From the NCBI RefSeq assembly GCF_000687935.1, contig NZ_JHZZ01000001.1, positions 2,440,001 through 2,504,000 of the forward strand: a stretch of 64,000 bases of DNA, written 5' to 3'. This DNA comes from Polaribacter sp. Hel_I_88 (GTDB lineage: Bacteria > Bacteroidota > Bacteroidia > Flavobacteriales > Flavobacteriaceae). The translations under genes were made by a program, and so were the position numbers. The notes beneath the pieces are model-generated. The model saw nothing but the letters and a program-made list of their open reading frames with translations. It searched no databases and was not told the origin of the DNA. This document shows, piece after piece, positions 16,789 through 26,527 of this stretch; position 1 is the stretch's first letter; each line of letters opens with the position of its first letter.

Positions 16789-18156
16789 TTAATCAACCCA
16801 AATTGTTTTTGTGTTTACAAATTCTTTAACACCAAAATCTGATAACTCTCTTCCATAGCCACTGTTTTTGATACCTCCAAAAGGCAATCTTGGATCTGAT
16901 GCCACTAATTTATTTACAAAACTATTTCCAGCTTCTAGTTGTAAAGCAACTTTTTCTCCTCTTTCAGAATTTCCTGTTAGTACTCCAGAACCCAAACCAA
17001 AAGTTGAATTGTTTGCTAATGCAATTGCCTCGTTTTCATCTTTGGCTTTAATTACAGAAGCAACTGGCCCAAAAAGTTCTTCATCAAAAGCAGTCATTCC
17101 AGGTTTTAAATCCGCTAAAATGGTTGCAGGATAATAAGCTCCTTTTTGACTTGGTATTTTACCTCCTAAAATTAGTTTTCCTCCTTGTTTTATGGTTTTT
17201 TCTACTTGGTCATGAAGTTCGTCACGCAAATCAACTCTTGCTAAAGGTCCATAATAAGTATCTTCATTTGTAGGTTCACCCATTTTAGCGGCTTCCATTT
17301 TTTGAGTAAACATTTTCAGAAAATCGTCATAAATTTCTTCTAAAACAATAAAACGTTTTGCAGCAATGCAGGTTTGTCCATTATTTTGTAATCTTCCATG
17401 GGTTGCTAAATCTGTTGCTTTTTCTAAATCAACATCTTCTAACACAATATAGGCATCACTTCCACCAAGTTCTAAAACAGTTTTCTTTAAATTTTCGCCA
17501 GCAATTTTTGCAACAGAACGTCCTGCAGGTTCACTTCCTGTAAGTGTTACACCAATAATATTTTTATCTTCGATGATGGTTTTAATAGCATCAGTTTCTA
17601 CATTTAAGTTGGTGAAAATTCCTTTTTGGAAACCTGCTTTTTCAAACGCATCTTCTAAAGCAAAAGCACAACCTTGTACATTTGAGGCATGTTTTAAAAC
17701 CCCAACATTACCAGACATAATTGCTGGAACAGCAAAACGAATTACTTGATAAAAAGGAAAATTCCAAGGCATTACAGCTAAAACAACGCCCAAAGGTTGA
17801 TAAGTAACATAGCTTTTTTTAGCTTCTGTTTTTATAATTTTATCTGCCAATAAGTCTTTAATATTATCAGCATAATATCTACAAATTTTGGCGCATTTCT
17901 CTATTTCGCTGCGCGATTGTTTGATGGTTTTACCCATTTCTTGCGTTGCTAATTGTGCGTATTCTTCTTTATTTTCTTCAAAAATATCAGCAAGTTTTTG
18001 CATCAATTTAGAGCGTTCTGCAAAACTTGTTTTTTTCCAAGATTGATATGTTTCGTTTGCTTTTGCTATTTTTTCTCTTGCAATTTCTGGAGTTATTCGA
18101 TTATAACTTGCAATTTCTTTTTCAGTTGCTGGGTTTATACATATCGCTTTTTTCAT
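16789..18156 (-). CDS. gabD: NAD(P)-dependent succinate-semialdehyde dehydrogenase
   Basis: 455 residues, the short type of this family. The aldehyde dehydrogenase signatures are VMPWNFPFYQ near 130 (substrate/cofactor site), LTGSEPAGRSV near 205, the glutamate motif LELGGSDAY near 230 and the catalytic Cys in NNGQTCIAAKRF near 265. It oxidises succinate semialdehyde (or related short aldehydes) to the acid. No other GABA genes are nearby, so physiological use is uncertain. The next gene upstream, an alcohol dehydrogenase, is divergent. Confidence 0.88.
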   Translation of the reverse strand: MKKAICINPATEKEIASYNRITPEIAREKIAKANETYQSWKKTSFAERSKLMQKLADIFEENKEEYAQLATQEMGKTIKQSRSEIEKCAKICRYYADNIKDLLADKIIKTEAKKSYVTYQPLGVVLAVMPWNFPFYQVIRFAVPAIMSGNVGVLKHASNVQGCAFALEDAFEKAGFQKGIFTNLNVETDAIKTIIEDKNIIGVTLTGSEPAGRSVAKIAGENLKKTVLELGGSDAYIVLEDVDLEKATDLATHGRLQNNGQTCIAAKRFIVLEEIYDDFLKMFTQKMEAAKMGEPTNEDTYYGPLARVDLRDELHDQVEKTIKQGGKLILGGKIPSQKGAYYPATILADLKPGMTAFDEELFGPVASVIKAKDENEAIALANNSTFGLGSGVLTGNSERGEKVALQLEAGNSFVNKLVASDPRLPFGGIKNSGYGRELSDFGVKEFVNTKTIWVD

Positions 18157-18316
18157 TGTCTTATTTTAGTCGATAAATTACCATTTTTTGACTGGTTTTA
18201 GTGAATGAAAACCCCTAAATATCTGTTAATTTTAAAAGGTTTTTACGCTGAGTAGTAATTTTTTTAAATGAGGTAATAATCCATTTGAAAGAGGAAATCA
18301 AATTTGTTATAAAGGT

Positions 18317-18324
18317 TAACTTTG
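18317..18324 (+). promoter_or_regulatory. -7 box for the alcohol dehydrogenase gene
   Basis: TAACTTTG at 18317-18324 matches TAnnTTTG; the ATG at 18346 follows after 21 bp. TTTG at 18284-18287 is too far away to be a normal -33 box. Confidence 0.5.
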
Positions 18325-18345
18325 AGTCAATTAAAAAATAAAAAG

Positions 18346-19395
18346 ATGTCAGATAAGATAAAAGCATTTGGTACAGATGCAAAAGATGCAGATTTAAAAG
18401 AAATGGAAATTGAAAGAAGATCAATTTTAGATAATGATGTAAAAATTGATATTCTATATTGTGGAGTTTGTCATAGTGATATTCATGCAGCACATAATGA
18501 CTGGGGAAATACAAAATTCCCAATTGTGCCAGGACATGAAATTGTTGGTAAAGTATTGGAGGTAGGAAATGACGTTACAAAATACAAAAAAGGCGATTTA
18601 GTTGGAGTAGGATGTATGGTAGATTCTTGCCAAGAATGTGGCGCTTGTAAAGAGGATTTAGAACAATTTTGTGACAAAGGAATGGTGGGTACCTATAATG
18701 GAAAAGACAAACATTCAGGAAACAGAACCTTTGGAGGATATTCGACCTCAATTGTAGTTCGTGAAAAATTTGTTTTAAAAGTTCCAGAAAATTTAGATAT
18801 TAAAGCTGTTGCGCCTCTATTATGTGCAGGAATCACAACATTTTCGCCATTAAATCATTGGAAAATTAAAAAAGGAGACAAAGTTGGGATTATTGGTCTT
18901 GGTGGTTTAGGACATATGGGAATTAAATTTGCAAGCAGTATGGGTGCAGAAACAATTATGATTACCACTTCTAAAGAAAAAGCAGATGATGCCAAAAAAT
19001 TGGGAGCAGATGCTGTAATTATTTCCAAAAATGATGAGGAAATGAAAAAACATTTTGGAACTTTCGATTTTCTATTAAATACAGTACCTGTAAAACATGA
19101 CACGAATCCGTATTTACAATTATTAAAACGAGATTCTACCATGGTTATGGTTGGTGCAATTGAACCTTTAGAACCAATGAATGGTGCAAATTTAATTATG
19201 GGAAGAAAAAGAATTGCAGGTTCTTTAATTGGCGGAATTAAAGAAACACAAGAAATGTTAGATTTTTGTGGAGAACATAACATTGTTTCTGATGTAGAAA
19301 TGATTGATATGCAAGACATAAATACTGCTTTTCAAAGAGTTGAAGATAGTGATGTAAAATACAGATTTGTAATTGATATGAAGAGTTTGAAATAA
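18346..19395 (+). CDS. Zinc-dependent NAD(P) alcohol dehydrogenase (YahK/cinnamyl type)
   Basis: 349 residues, typical for medium-chain dehydrogenases. The catalytic zinc ligands are in YCGVCHSDIH near residue 39 and GHEIVGKV near 61. The structural zinc site is the CxxCxxCxxxxxxxC-type region (SCQECGACKEDLEQFCDKG, about 93-111). The Rossmann motif is IGLGGLGHMGIKFA near 180. It is probably an NADPH-dependent aldehyde reductase with broad substrates. The start at 18346 was chosen because the earlier TTG lies in the -7 box. It ends at a good terminator. Confidence 0.9.
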   Translation: MSDKIKAFGTDAKDADLKEMEIERRSILDNDVKIDILYCGVCHSDIHAAHNDWGNTKFPIVPGHEIVGKVLEVGNDVTKYKKGDLVGVGCMVDSCQECGACKEDLEQFCDKGMVGTYNGKDKHSGNRTFGGYSTSIVVREKFVLKVPENLDIKAVAPLLCAGITTFSPLNHWKIKKGDKVGIIGLGGLGHMGIKFASSMGAETIMITTSKEKADDAKKLGADAVIISKNDEEMKKHFGTFDFLLNTVPVKHDTNPYLQLLKRDSTMVMVGAIEPLEPMNGANLIMGRKRIAGSLIGGIKETQEMLDFCGEHNIVSDVEMIDMQDINTAFQRVEDSDVKYRFVIDMKSLK

Positions 19396-19416
19396 GCAAA
19401 CCTGTACAAAAAACGT

Positions 19417-19450
19417 AAAACCTCAATTATAATATTGAGGTTTTTTTTAT
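19417..19450 (+). terminator. Intrinsic terminator after the alcohol dehydrogenase gene
   Basis: AAAACCTCAAT (19417-19427) pairs with 19434-19444, with a 6-base loop and a T8 tail. It may also serve the convergent gene. Confidence 0.85.
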
Positions 19451-19459
19451 GCGGATATT

Positions 19460-20230
19460 TTAAGGTTGCTTTTCACTTAAATATTTCCAATAACGTTTTG
19501 GAACATGCCTAATATGTAATTTCATGTTTTTACGTTCTTTGATATTTGTACTATCAAAATAATCTTTCCATAGTTTTTGAAAATCGAATTCTTCATCAGC
19601 AAAAAAATCTGTGGAAGTTTTTGAAAAATCGAAATTTTTGGGAAAATCCATATTGATAAAATCTAACGTCAGTAAATCATAATACAACCCATAATTTCTT
19701 TTGATGTCGTAAATTACCCATTTTTGATCTGCATATCTACTTTTAAAATGCTTAGAAATTAAAGGCAACACATTAAAATCGGGTTCGATATTTGCAAAAT
19801 AAATTTCGTCTTTTGTCAATCTAAAACGTACAAAAGCTTCCATTCTGTGCTTTTCTCTACTTACGTTTTTTGCAATTTGCGATGTTTTTAAAACACTTGA
19901 TTGTGTAAAATCAGTATCAACTTTCTCTTTGTGTTTAAAAATATATTGCATATAATCTAGCAAAACATTTTCTATATTCGGTTGTTCACTCAAAAAAGCA
20001 TAATATATTTTGGTTGATGAAATTGTAGATGTTCTTTGTTTTAAACCTTTCCAAACTCGATCTGATTTTTTTTTATCTGTAAGTATTGTTTCATTTTCAG
20101 AAAATAAGGCATTTTGCAAAACATATTCATTTTGAATAGTTACGTGCGTAAGTTTATATTCAAAAACGTAAAAAACACAGCTTAAAAAACCTTCGAAAGT
20201 GCCATCGTAAAGTAAGGTTTTGTTTTGCAT
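19460..20230 (-). CDS. TIGR03915-type SAM-associated putative DNA repair protein
   Basis: 256 residues. It starts MQNKTLLYDGTFEGFLSCVF, the family's typical opening, and matches the DUF4130-containing TIGR03915 family, which is nearly always next to a dedicated radical SAM protein. Here its ATG (20230) overlaps the TGA of that gene by one base (TGATG), so they are translationally coupled. The basic C-terminus (RHVPKRYWKYLSEKQ) is family-like. A role in DNA repair or modification has been proposed from context only; the reaction is unknown. A GTG one codon upstream would be a worse start. Confidence 0.85.
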   Translation of the reverse strand: MQNKTLLYDGTFEGFLSCVFYVFEYKLTHVTIQNEYVLQNALFSENETILTDKKKSDRVWKGLKQRTSTISSTKIYYAFLSEQPNIENVLLDYMQYIFKHKEKVDTDFTQSSVLKTSQIAKNVSREKHRMEAFVRFRLTKDEIYFANIEPDFNVLPLISKHFKSRYADQKWVIYDIKRNYGLYYDLLTLDFINMDFPKNFDFSKTSTDFFADEEFDFQKLWKDYFDSTNIKERKNMKLHIRHVPKRYWKYLSEKQP

Positions 20231-21492
20231 CACTCAAATAAATTTAATTGAGGACTCAAAATTTTGTCATATTTACTCGTAGAATTTTTTAAGATAAATG
20301 CTTTTATTTTATCCGCAGTTAAATCTCTTTTTTCAAATTGATGGCTATCACACACTAAAAAATATTGAGCTCTGTTAAAAGCAATTCCAATTTTCTTTAA
20401 ATGATCCCAATTTAAACGTCTGTATTTTCTTGCCATTAAAATCTTAGCAACAGATTTCATACCAACTCCAGGAATTCGTGCTAACATTCTTTTATCAGCT
20501 CTATTTACATCCACAGGAAATTCGTGCATATTTCTTAAAGCCCAACTTAGTTTTGGATCGATATCTAAATCTAAATTTTGATGATGTATGTTCACGATTT
20601 CGTTGGTTTGAAAACCATAAAAACGAGTTAACCAATCTGATTGATATAACCTGTTTTCACGTAACATGGGTACTTCACTACCAATATTAGGCAAACGATT
20701 GTCATAAGAAATGGGTACATAACCAGAATAATAAACGCGTTTTAAATTAAAGTTTTTGTAATAATGTTCAGCTGTTTTTAAAATCTGAAAATCATTTTCA
20801 CCACTTGCACCTACAATCATTTGTGTGCTTTGACCTGCAGGCGCATATTTGGGAGTACTTCTAATAATTTTTTTCTCTGATTTATATTGAATAATTTCAT
20901 TCTTCACCTTTTCCATAGGTTTTATAAAATCTTCGAAATTTTTATCAGGAGCCAATAATTTTAAACCAGATTTGGTTGGTATTTCTATATTTACACTTAA
21001 TCGATCTGCATACAAACCAGCTTCACGCATTAACTCATCTGAAGCACCAGGAATTGATTTTAAATGAATATATCCATTAAAATTTTCTTCTAAACGTAAT
21101 TTTTTGGCAACAGCCACCAAACGTTCCATGGTATAATCTGCACTTTTAAAAATACCAGAACTCAAAAATAAGCCTTCAATATAATTTCTTCTATAAAAAT
21201 TGATGGTTAAATCTACAACCTCTTGCACTTTAAAAGCAGCACGTTTTACATCGTTACTTTTTCTAGTTACGCAATAAGCACAATCAAAAATACAGTGATT
21301 TGTTAATAGGATTTTTAGCAAAGAAACACATCTGCCATCTTCTGTATACGAATGGCAAATTCCCATACCTGTAGAATCGCCCAAACCTTTATTTGTGTTT
21401 GTTCTTTTGCTTCCACTTGAAGAACAAGAAACATCATATTTAGCAGCATCTGCTAAAATTTTCAGTTTTTCTAAAGTGCGTTCAAAAGACAT
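20230..21492 (-). CDS. Putative DNA modification/repair radical SAM protein (TIGR03916)
   Basis: 420 residues. The radical SAM cluster is CIFDCAYC (CxxxCxxC, about residues 68-75), binding a 4Fe-4S cluster and SAM. A helix-hairpin-helix DNA-binding segment lies in the C-terminal part (MLARIPGVGMKSVAKILMARK, shown here in part, about 335-355), the feature that suggests action on DNA. An additional cysteine lies earlier in the protein (DVSCSSSGSKR). It forms a two-gene operon with the TIGR03915 gene. The substrate is unknown. Confidence 0.88.
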   Translation of the reverse strand: MSFERTLEKLKILADAAKYDVSCSSSGSKRTNTNKGLGDSTGMGICHSYTEDGRCVSLLKILLTNHCIFDCAYCVTRKSNDVKRAAFKVQEVVDLTINFYRRNYIEGLFLSSGIFKSADYTMERLVAVAKKLRLEENFNGYIHLKSIPGASDELMREAGLYADRLSVNIEIPTKSGLKLLAPDKNFEDFIKPMEKVKNEIIQYKSEKKIIRSTPKYAPAGQSTQMIVGASGENDFQILKTAEHYYKNFNLKRVYYSGYVPISYDNRLPNIGSEVPMLRENRLYQSDWLTRFYGFQTNEIVNIHHQNLDLDIDPKLSWALRNMHEFPVDVNRADKRMLARIPGVGMKSVAKILMARKYRRLNWDHLKKIGIAFNRAQYFLVCDSHQFEKRDLTADKIKAFILKNSTSKYDKILSPQLNLFE

Positions 21493-21943
21493 AAGTATTT
21501 GTTATTTAGTGTGTTGTTTTCTTTTTTAAGAGTGTTTGTGAAGTTTGATTTGAACGTACAATTTAAAGAAAATTATTGATAAATTTCTTTGTATAATTAA
21601 TAAAAACGAATCGTAAAAAATAAATTTTTATTCTCTTTTGGATGATTTATTTGCACAAAATGAGGTTAATGTTTTTTTGTTTATTTTCTTAAACAATATT
21701 CTTTTTGTCTAAAGTATTTATTAATTTAGAAAAATAACATTCATGTTTTTTTGATTAAATAATGCTTTCAAAACTTTTTATTTTTAAAATAACTATAAAT
21801 TACTGAATCAAATTTATAGCATAAAAAAACATGTGCTCATTTAGTTTAATTTTTACCACAAATAATAGATTCATAAATACGTTGATTTTTTTTTTTTTAA
21901 GTTTACAGTATAACTTGTTTATAACGCATAATTAGATATAAAA
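21493..21943. other. AT-rich intergenic region without a gene
   Basis: About 450 bp between divergent genes. It is extremely AT-rich with long T-runs (for example at about 21887-21899). It must hold both promoters, but I find no convincing TAnnTTTG box on either strand and no open frame of interest. Confidence 0.5.
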
Positions 21944-23023
21944 ATGTTTAAAAAATTTTTGATTGGCTTTGGTGTTTTAGCAATATTGCTAACAATTACA
22001 CCTTTTATTGCTGTAGATTATTGGTGGGTAAGAGCTTTTGATTTTCCACATTTGCAACTTACTTTTTTAACGGTTTTAGCAATTACAACCTATTTTATAA
22101 AGTTTAATTTTAAAAGTAAAAAAGATTATCTATTTCTAACTATACTTATTGGTTGTTGTGTTTTTCAGTTTTCAAAAATTTATCCTTATACCACTTTTGC
22201 AAATTTTGATGTTTTAAATGCGTCTAAAAATGAAGATAATTCTATTAAGATTATAACGGCTAATGTTTTACAGAAAAATAAAAAATCGGAAAAAATTATA
22301 AACGAGATTAATGTGTTAAAACCAGACATTATTTTATTAACGGAAGTAAATAAAAGATGGATAACTGAACTGGAAGAAAAGGCTACAAATACGTATAAAT
22401 ACAAGCAAGAAATTCCTTTAGATAATGCTTATGGAATGGCTTTGTATTCAAATTTAGAATTGATAAATCCCCAAACTAATTATTTGGTAAGCGACAGTAT
22501 TCCATCTATTGAAGCAAAAGTTATTTTGAAAGAAGGAGATACATTACAGTTGTATGCAATACACCCAACACCTCCAATGCCTCAAGAAAATGCGATGTCA
22601 ACCAATAGAGATACAGAAATGATGATGACTGCAAAAATGAGTTTAGAAGCCGATTTTCCTGTAATTGTTTTAGGAGATTTTAATGATGTTGCATGGTCCG
22701 AAACTTCTCAATTATTTAAAAGTGTTAGTGAATTATTAGACCCAAGAATAGGAAGAGGTTTGTATAATACCTATTCTGCTGATAGTTATATTTTGAAATG
22801 GCCTTTAGACCATATTTTTATATCGAAAGAATTTAGAGTTAAAAAAATGGAAGTGAGAAAAGATATAAATTCCGATCATTACCCTTTATATACAGAGTTT
22901 AGTTTTGAACCTGAAAAAGCCTTTGAGCAAGAACCAACACAGGTAACTAAACAAGATTTAAAAGCGGCCGAAGATCAAATTGAAAAGTTTAAGAAAAATG
23001 ATCCGCGAACAAAAAAGAATTGA
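21944..23023 (+). CDS. Membrane-anchored endonuclease/exonuclease/phosphatase family protein
   Basis: 359 residues. Three transmembrane segments (about 5-22, 33-50 and 60-78) precede an EEP domain from about 95. Its signatures are the metal-binding glutamate in LLTEVN near 130, IHPTPPMPQ near 205, VLGDFNDVAWSE near 240 (DxN), and the C-terminal SDHYPLYTEF (catalytic Asp-His). The domain should lie on the outer face and could act on phosphodiesters such as nucleic acids or lipids. The charged C-terminal tail is low complexity. It is followed by a terminator. Confidence 0.87.
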   Translation: MFKKFLIGFGVLAILLTITPFIAVDYWWVRAFDFPHLQLTFLTVLAITTYFIKFNFKSKKDYLFLTILIGCCVFQFSKIYPYTTFANFDVLNASKNEDNSIKIITANVLQKNKKSEKIINEINVLKPDIILLTEVNKRWITELEEKATNTYKYKQEIPLDNAYGMALYSNLELINPQTNYLVSDSIPSIEAKVILKEGDTLQLYAIHPTPPMPQENAMSTNRDTEMMMTAKMSLEADFPVIVLGDFNDVAWSETSQLFKSVSELLDPRIGRGLYNTYSADSYILKWPLDHIFISKEFRVKKMEVRKDINSDHYPLYTEFSFEPEKAFEQEPTQVTKQDLKAAEDQIEKFKKNDPRTKKN

Positions 23024-23040
23024 TTAAACTTTTGAAATAA

Positions 23041-23075
23041 AAAAATCCTCAAGAAATTAACTCCTGAGGATTTTT
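23041..23075 (+). terminator. Terminator between convergent genes
   Basis: AAAAATCCTCA (23041-23051) pairs with 23065-23075 around a 13-base loop; the T5 is part of the stem end. Confidence 0.75.
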
Positions 23076-23092
23076 GTATTTTTATAGAAATT

Positions 23093-24610
23093 TTAATTTA
23101 CAAAATCTTCCCACTCTTTAAATTTATCTTCTTTCATAACGCGTTCCATTTTTACTTGACCACCTTTTTTCTTATTTTTATCACTCCATTCATAAAACTT
23201 TTCTTGGGAAATTATTTTTACTTTCACTCCTTTTAAAGCTTTACTTCTGGCAACTTTATAGTTTTTGTTGGCATCTTTTAAAAAAGTATCTAAAGTGTCT
23301 GCAACTTCTTTTTCATCAGCATTTAAATCGGTACCTAAATACCAAGAATGATAAAATTCGCCATCCTCAAAACGCTTTGCACAAATTGTATATTCTGTAA
23401 TTTCTGTATTGTATTTTTCTTCTAAATGCTTCATGGCATCATCCATCTTATTAACAGATAATTGCGAACCAACAGTGTTTAAAAAGAATTTTGTGCGTCC
23501 TGTAATTTTAATTTCTGCTTTTTCAATATCGGTAAAAGCAATTGTATCTCCAATTAAATAACGCCAAGCTCCAGAAACTGTACTTATAATTAAAATATAA
23601 TCTTGATCTAATTCTACATCTTTAATAGAAATTGCAGGCGCGCTTTTCTTTAAAGAACCATCCTCTTTTATATAATCAGGATTCATGGGTACAAACTCAA
23701 AATAAATTCCATTATCGGTATTTAATTGCATTGCATTTGCATCTGGCCTTATTTGGGTAGCAATATATCCTTCAGAAGCTAAATATGTATCAATTACTGT
23801 AACTGGTTTTCCTAAAAGTGCATTAAAACTTTTTTCATAAGGACTAAAAGCAACTCCACCAGAAGTATATACTTGCAAGTTTGGCCAAACTTCATGAATG
23901 TTATCTACTTTGTGATATTTGATTACTTCTTTCATCATCAACTCAATCCAAGCAGGAATGCCACTTAAGGCACCAATATCCCAAGTTTTTGCATTTTCTG
24001 CGATGTTTGAAACACGTTCGTCCCAATCATCAATTTTAGCAATATCTTCTCCAGGTTTGTAATATCCTTTAAACCAAAAAGGAATATTACTTGCACTAAT
24101 TCCGCTAATTTCGCCTTCTAAATGATCGTTATTTTCTTGTAAATCTGTAGAACTACCTAACATCATAATTTCTTTTTCAAAAAAATCTGCTGGCAAATCA
24201 AAATTACTCAACGAGGTTACTTGCTTAATGCCAGAACTTTTTATGGCATCAATCATTTCATCGGTTACAGGAATTCTTTTACTTGTTTTACCTGTAGTTC
24301 CAGAACTTAGTGCAAAATAGGAAGGTGTTCCTGGCCAAGTAACATCAGTTTTGCCTTTGTGTAATTTACTCCACCATTTTTTGTTGATTTTGTTATAATC
24401 AAAATAGGGTACTTCTTCTGCAAAAGACTCTTGTAAATCGTCACTCAATAAAATGGTTTTGAAATGATATTTTTCTCCGAATTTGGTGTTTTTTGCAGTT
24501 TCTAATAAATCTTTTAATACTTTTTCTTGATTTTCAATTGGGTTAGATTCAAATGAAAATGTATCTGTTAAGCTGATTACGCCTTTAATAATATTTCCTA
24601 AAATAGCCAT
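23093..24610 (-). CDS. GH3 auxin-responsive promoter family protein
   Basis: 505 residues from the ATG at 24610; a longer frame adds 12 unlikely residues. The GH3 acyl-adenylate-forming fold is indicated by FALSSGTTGKTSKRIPVT (ATP-binding motif near 95), TYLASEGYIATQ near 290 and GDTIAFTDIEKAEIKITGRT near 365. Plant members conjugate amino acids to acyl acids. Bacteroidota members are common, but their substrates are unknown; a fatty-acyl or amino-acid conjugation role is inference. It is divergent from a small conserved gene. Confidence 0.88.
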   Translation of the reverse strand: MAILGNIIKGVISLTDTFSFESNPIENQEKVLKDLLETAKNTKFGEKYHFKTILLSDDLQESFAEEVPYFDYNKINKKWWSKLHKGKTDVTWPGTPSYFALSSGTTGKTSKRIPVTDEMIDAIKSSGIKQVTSLSNFDLPADFFEKEIMMLGSSTDLQENNDHLEGEISGISASNIPFWFKGYYKPGEDIAKIDDWDERVSNIAENAKTWDIGALSGIPAWIELMMKEVIKYHKVDNIHEVWPNLQVYTSGGVAFSPYEKSFNALLGKPVTVIDTYLASEGYIATQIRPDANAMQLNTDNGIYFEFVPMNPDYIKEDGSLKKSAPAISIKDVELDQDYILIISTVSGAWRYLIGDTIAFTDIEKAEIKITGRTKFFLNTVGSQLSVNKMDDAMKHLEEKYNTEITEYTICAKRFEDGEFYHSWYLGTDLNADEKEVADTLDTFLKDANKNYKVARSKALKGVKVKIISQEKFYEWSDKNKKKGGQVKMERVMKEDKFKEWEDFVN

Positions 24611-24816
24611 AGTTGTTGGTTTTATACAAAGATGCACGTTTATCAACTTTTAAAGTATCTCAATTACGTGAAATTGTAATTCATTTAAGAAAAAGATATT
24701 TTCTTAAAGAAATATGGTTTGTTGAAATAATATTTGAGTTAAAATAAAAATTGTTTGCAACAATAATTATAAATATTTTTAGTGTTCTTTGAAGAGAACT
24801 AAAATAAAACTACATT

Positions 24817-25143
24817 ATGGAAAACGCAAAAAATGAGTTAGAATTAATTAAAAAATATCAAGCTAAAGGATATTCGCACAATTTTAGAGTTGTAGATAAT
24901 AGGTTGATAGATAATACCACAAAAAAGAAATTTGAAGCAAAAGATATTAAAGTGGTTGCAGAACATAGGTTTGAAGGAATGAGCAATCCTTCTGATATGT
25001 CAATTTTATATGTAATAAAAATGGGAAATACTAAAGGAACTTTTTTAGCTTCTTATGGTTCTGCTGCAGATACTGAAGTTGCTGAGTTTTTTAATACAAT
25101 TCCTAAAGAAAACATATCTAATGATAAAAATATTTTGATGTAA
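24817..25143 (+). CDS. Small conserved flavobacterial protein
   Basis: 108 residues, soluble, no signal peptide. Similar proteins are often labelled phosphoribosylpyrophosphate synthetase in databases, but no PRPP-binding motif is visible and that label is not supported. The pattern (GYSHNFRVVDNRLID, then a short beta-strand set with HRFEGMSNPSDMSILYVI) suggests a small alpha/beta domain. It is a single-gene unit with its own imperfect terminator. Confidence 0.7.
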   Translation: MENAKNELELIKKYQAKGYSHNFRVVDNRLIDNTTKKKFEAKDIKVVAEHRFEGMSNPSDMSILYVIKMGNTKGTFLASYGSAADTEVAEFFNTIPKENISNDKNILM

Positions 25144-25172
25144 TTATTTGACTACAATATGAATACAATAAT

Positions 25173-25211
25173 AAAAAATCGCAACCTAAAATTGGATTGT
25201 GATTTTTTTTT
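25173..25211 (+). terminator. Imperfect terminator after the small conserved gene
   Basis: AAAAATCGCAACC pairs with GGATTGTGATTTTT with G-T pairs and a bulge, followed by T-rich DNA. Confidence 0.55.
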
Positions 25212-25405
25212 GTAATCAAAATCAATAAGCATTATTTTTTTAAAATAAAACCATCTCACTTATTACACTTCAAATATTATTTGATGATAAAAAATTGGTT
25301 TATCAATTTTGAAAATTTAAGCGAATAAATTTTTTATATAAATACATATATTAAAGCAATGTTAATCTTTTAAAAACCATAAATTAATGACGTATTTTTA
25401 ACCTA

Positions 25406-26527
25406 ATGAAAAACAAAAATAAAAGAAACGGTTTTGTCTTTACAACTTATGAGGCAGCTAAACAATCGCCTTTTGAGAAACTATTTGACATTTTTAAAGA
25501 ATTAATAACTCACACTTCTGGAGATTTTGATGAAGCTATAGATTGGTTGCGTTCTTTGGATAAAGAATATAATCTTACAGATGAAAATTATACAATTGAT
25601 GATTTTATTGAGGATCTAAAAAAGAAAGGTTACATAAAAGAAGAGATTAAAGGAGATGGAACTGGAGGCACAAAAATTACTTCTAAAACAGAACGTGCAA
25701 TTCGTCAGCAGGCTTTAAATCAAATTTTTGGTAAGATAAAAAGAAGTGGTGCAGGAAACCATAAAAGTAAATCTCCAGGAATAGGAGATGAACATACAGG
25801 AGATTTTAGAGCCTATCAATTTGGGGATGCTTTAGATAAAGTTTCTATGACTGAAAGTATTAGAAACGCACAAATCAACAACGGAATTGATAATTTTAAT
25901 TTAACTGAAAACGATTTGGTGGTCGAAGAAACCATGCACAAAAGCCAAATGAGCACAGTTTTAATGATAGATATTAGTCACTCTATGATTTTGTATGGTG
26001 AAGACAGAATTACACCTGCCAAAAAAGTAGCGATGGCTTTGGCTGAATTAATTACAACTCGTTATCCAAAAGACACGTTAGATATTATTGTTTTCGGAAA
26101 TGATTCTTGGCCAATAAAAATCAAAGATTTACCCTATTTGCAAGTAGGGCCTTACCACACAAATACAGTGGCTGGTTTACAATTAGCAATGGATTTATTG
26201 CGTAGAAAACGAAATACCAACAAACAAATTTTTATGATTACTGATGGAAAACCAAGTTGTTTGCGTTTACCTGATGGACAATATTATAAAAATAGCAATG
26301 GTTTGGATAGCTATATTGTTGATAAATGTTATGGAATGGCACAACAAGCCCGAAAATTACACATACCAATTACCACTTTTATGATTGCTCAAGACCCTTA
26401 TTTAATGCAGTTTGTAAAAGCATTTACACAAGCAAACCAAGGAAAAGCATTTTACACAGGGTTAAAAGGTTTGGGAGAAATGATTTTTGAGGATTATGAA
26501 ACGAATCGAAAGAAGAGAATTAGATAG
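25406..26527 (+). CDS. VWA domain protein, partner of an AAA+ ATPase
   Basis: 373 residues. Residues about 1-180 are a helical, charged region; residues about 185-370 are a von Willebrand A domain with the MIDAS motif MIDISHSMI (DxSxS) and TDGKPS further on, which bind a metal and a protein ligand. It is cytoplasmic, with no signal or transmembrane segment. The next gene is the AAA+ partner, as in MoxR/VWA and Mg-chelatase-like pairs, but a 194-bp repeat element separates them here. The function is unknown; a chaperone-like role in metal insertion or complex assembly is the usual inference. Confidence 0.85.
   Translation: MKNKNKRNGFVFTTYEAAKQSPFEKLFDIFKELITHTSGDFDEAIDWLRSLDKEYNLTDENYTIDDFIEDLKKKGYIKEEIKGDGTGGTKITSKTERAIRQQALNQIFGKIKRSGAGNHKSKSPGIGDEHTGDFRAYQFGDALDKVSMTESIRNAQINNGIDNFNLTENDLVVEETMHKSQMSTVLMIDISHSMILYGEDRITPAKKVAMALAELITTRYPKDTLDIIVFGNDSWPIKIKDLPYLQVGPYHTNTVAGLQLAMDLLRRKRNTNKQIFMITDGKPSCLRLPDGQYYKNSNGLDSYIVDKCYGMAQQARKLHIPITTFMIAQDPYLMQFVKAFTQANQGKAFYTGLKGLGEMIFEDYETNRKKRIR

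Noticed and set aside
18303..18306. A -33 box for the alcohol dehydrogenase promoter
   Set aside because: It lies only 10 bp from the -7 box, too close for a Bacteroidota promoter.
18855..19319. A 154-residue minus-strand frame within the alcohol dehydrogenase gene
   Set aside because: It is the antisense shadow of a clear coding sequence, and its translation shows no family pattern.
24817..25143. A phosphoribosylpyrophosphate synthetase
   Set aside because: Databases often use this name for similar short proteins, but there is no PRPP motif and it is far too short.
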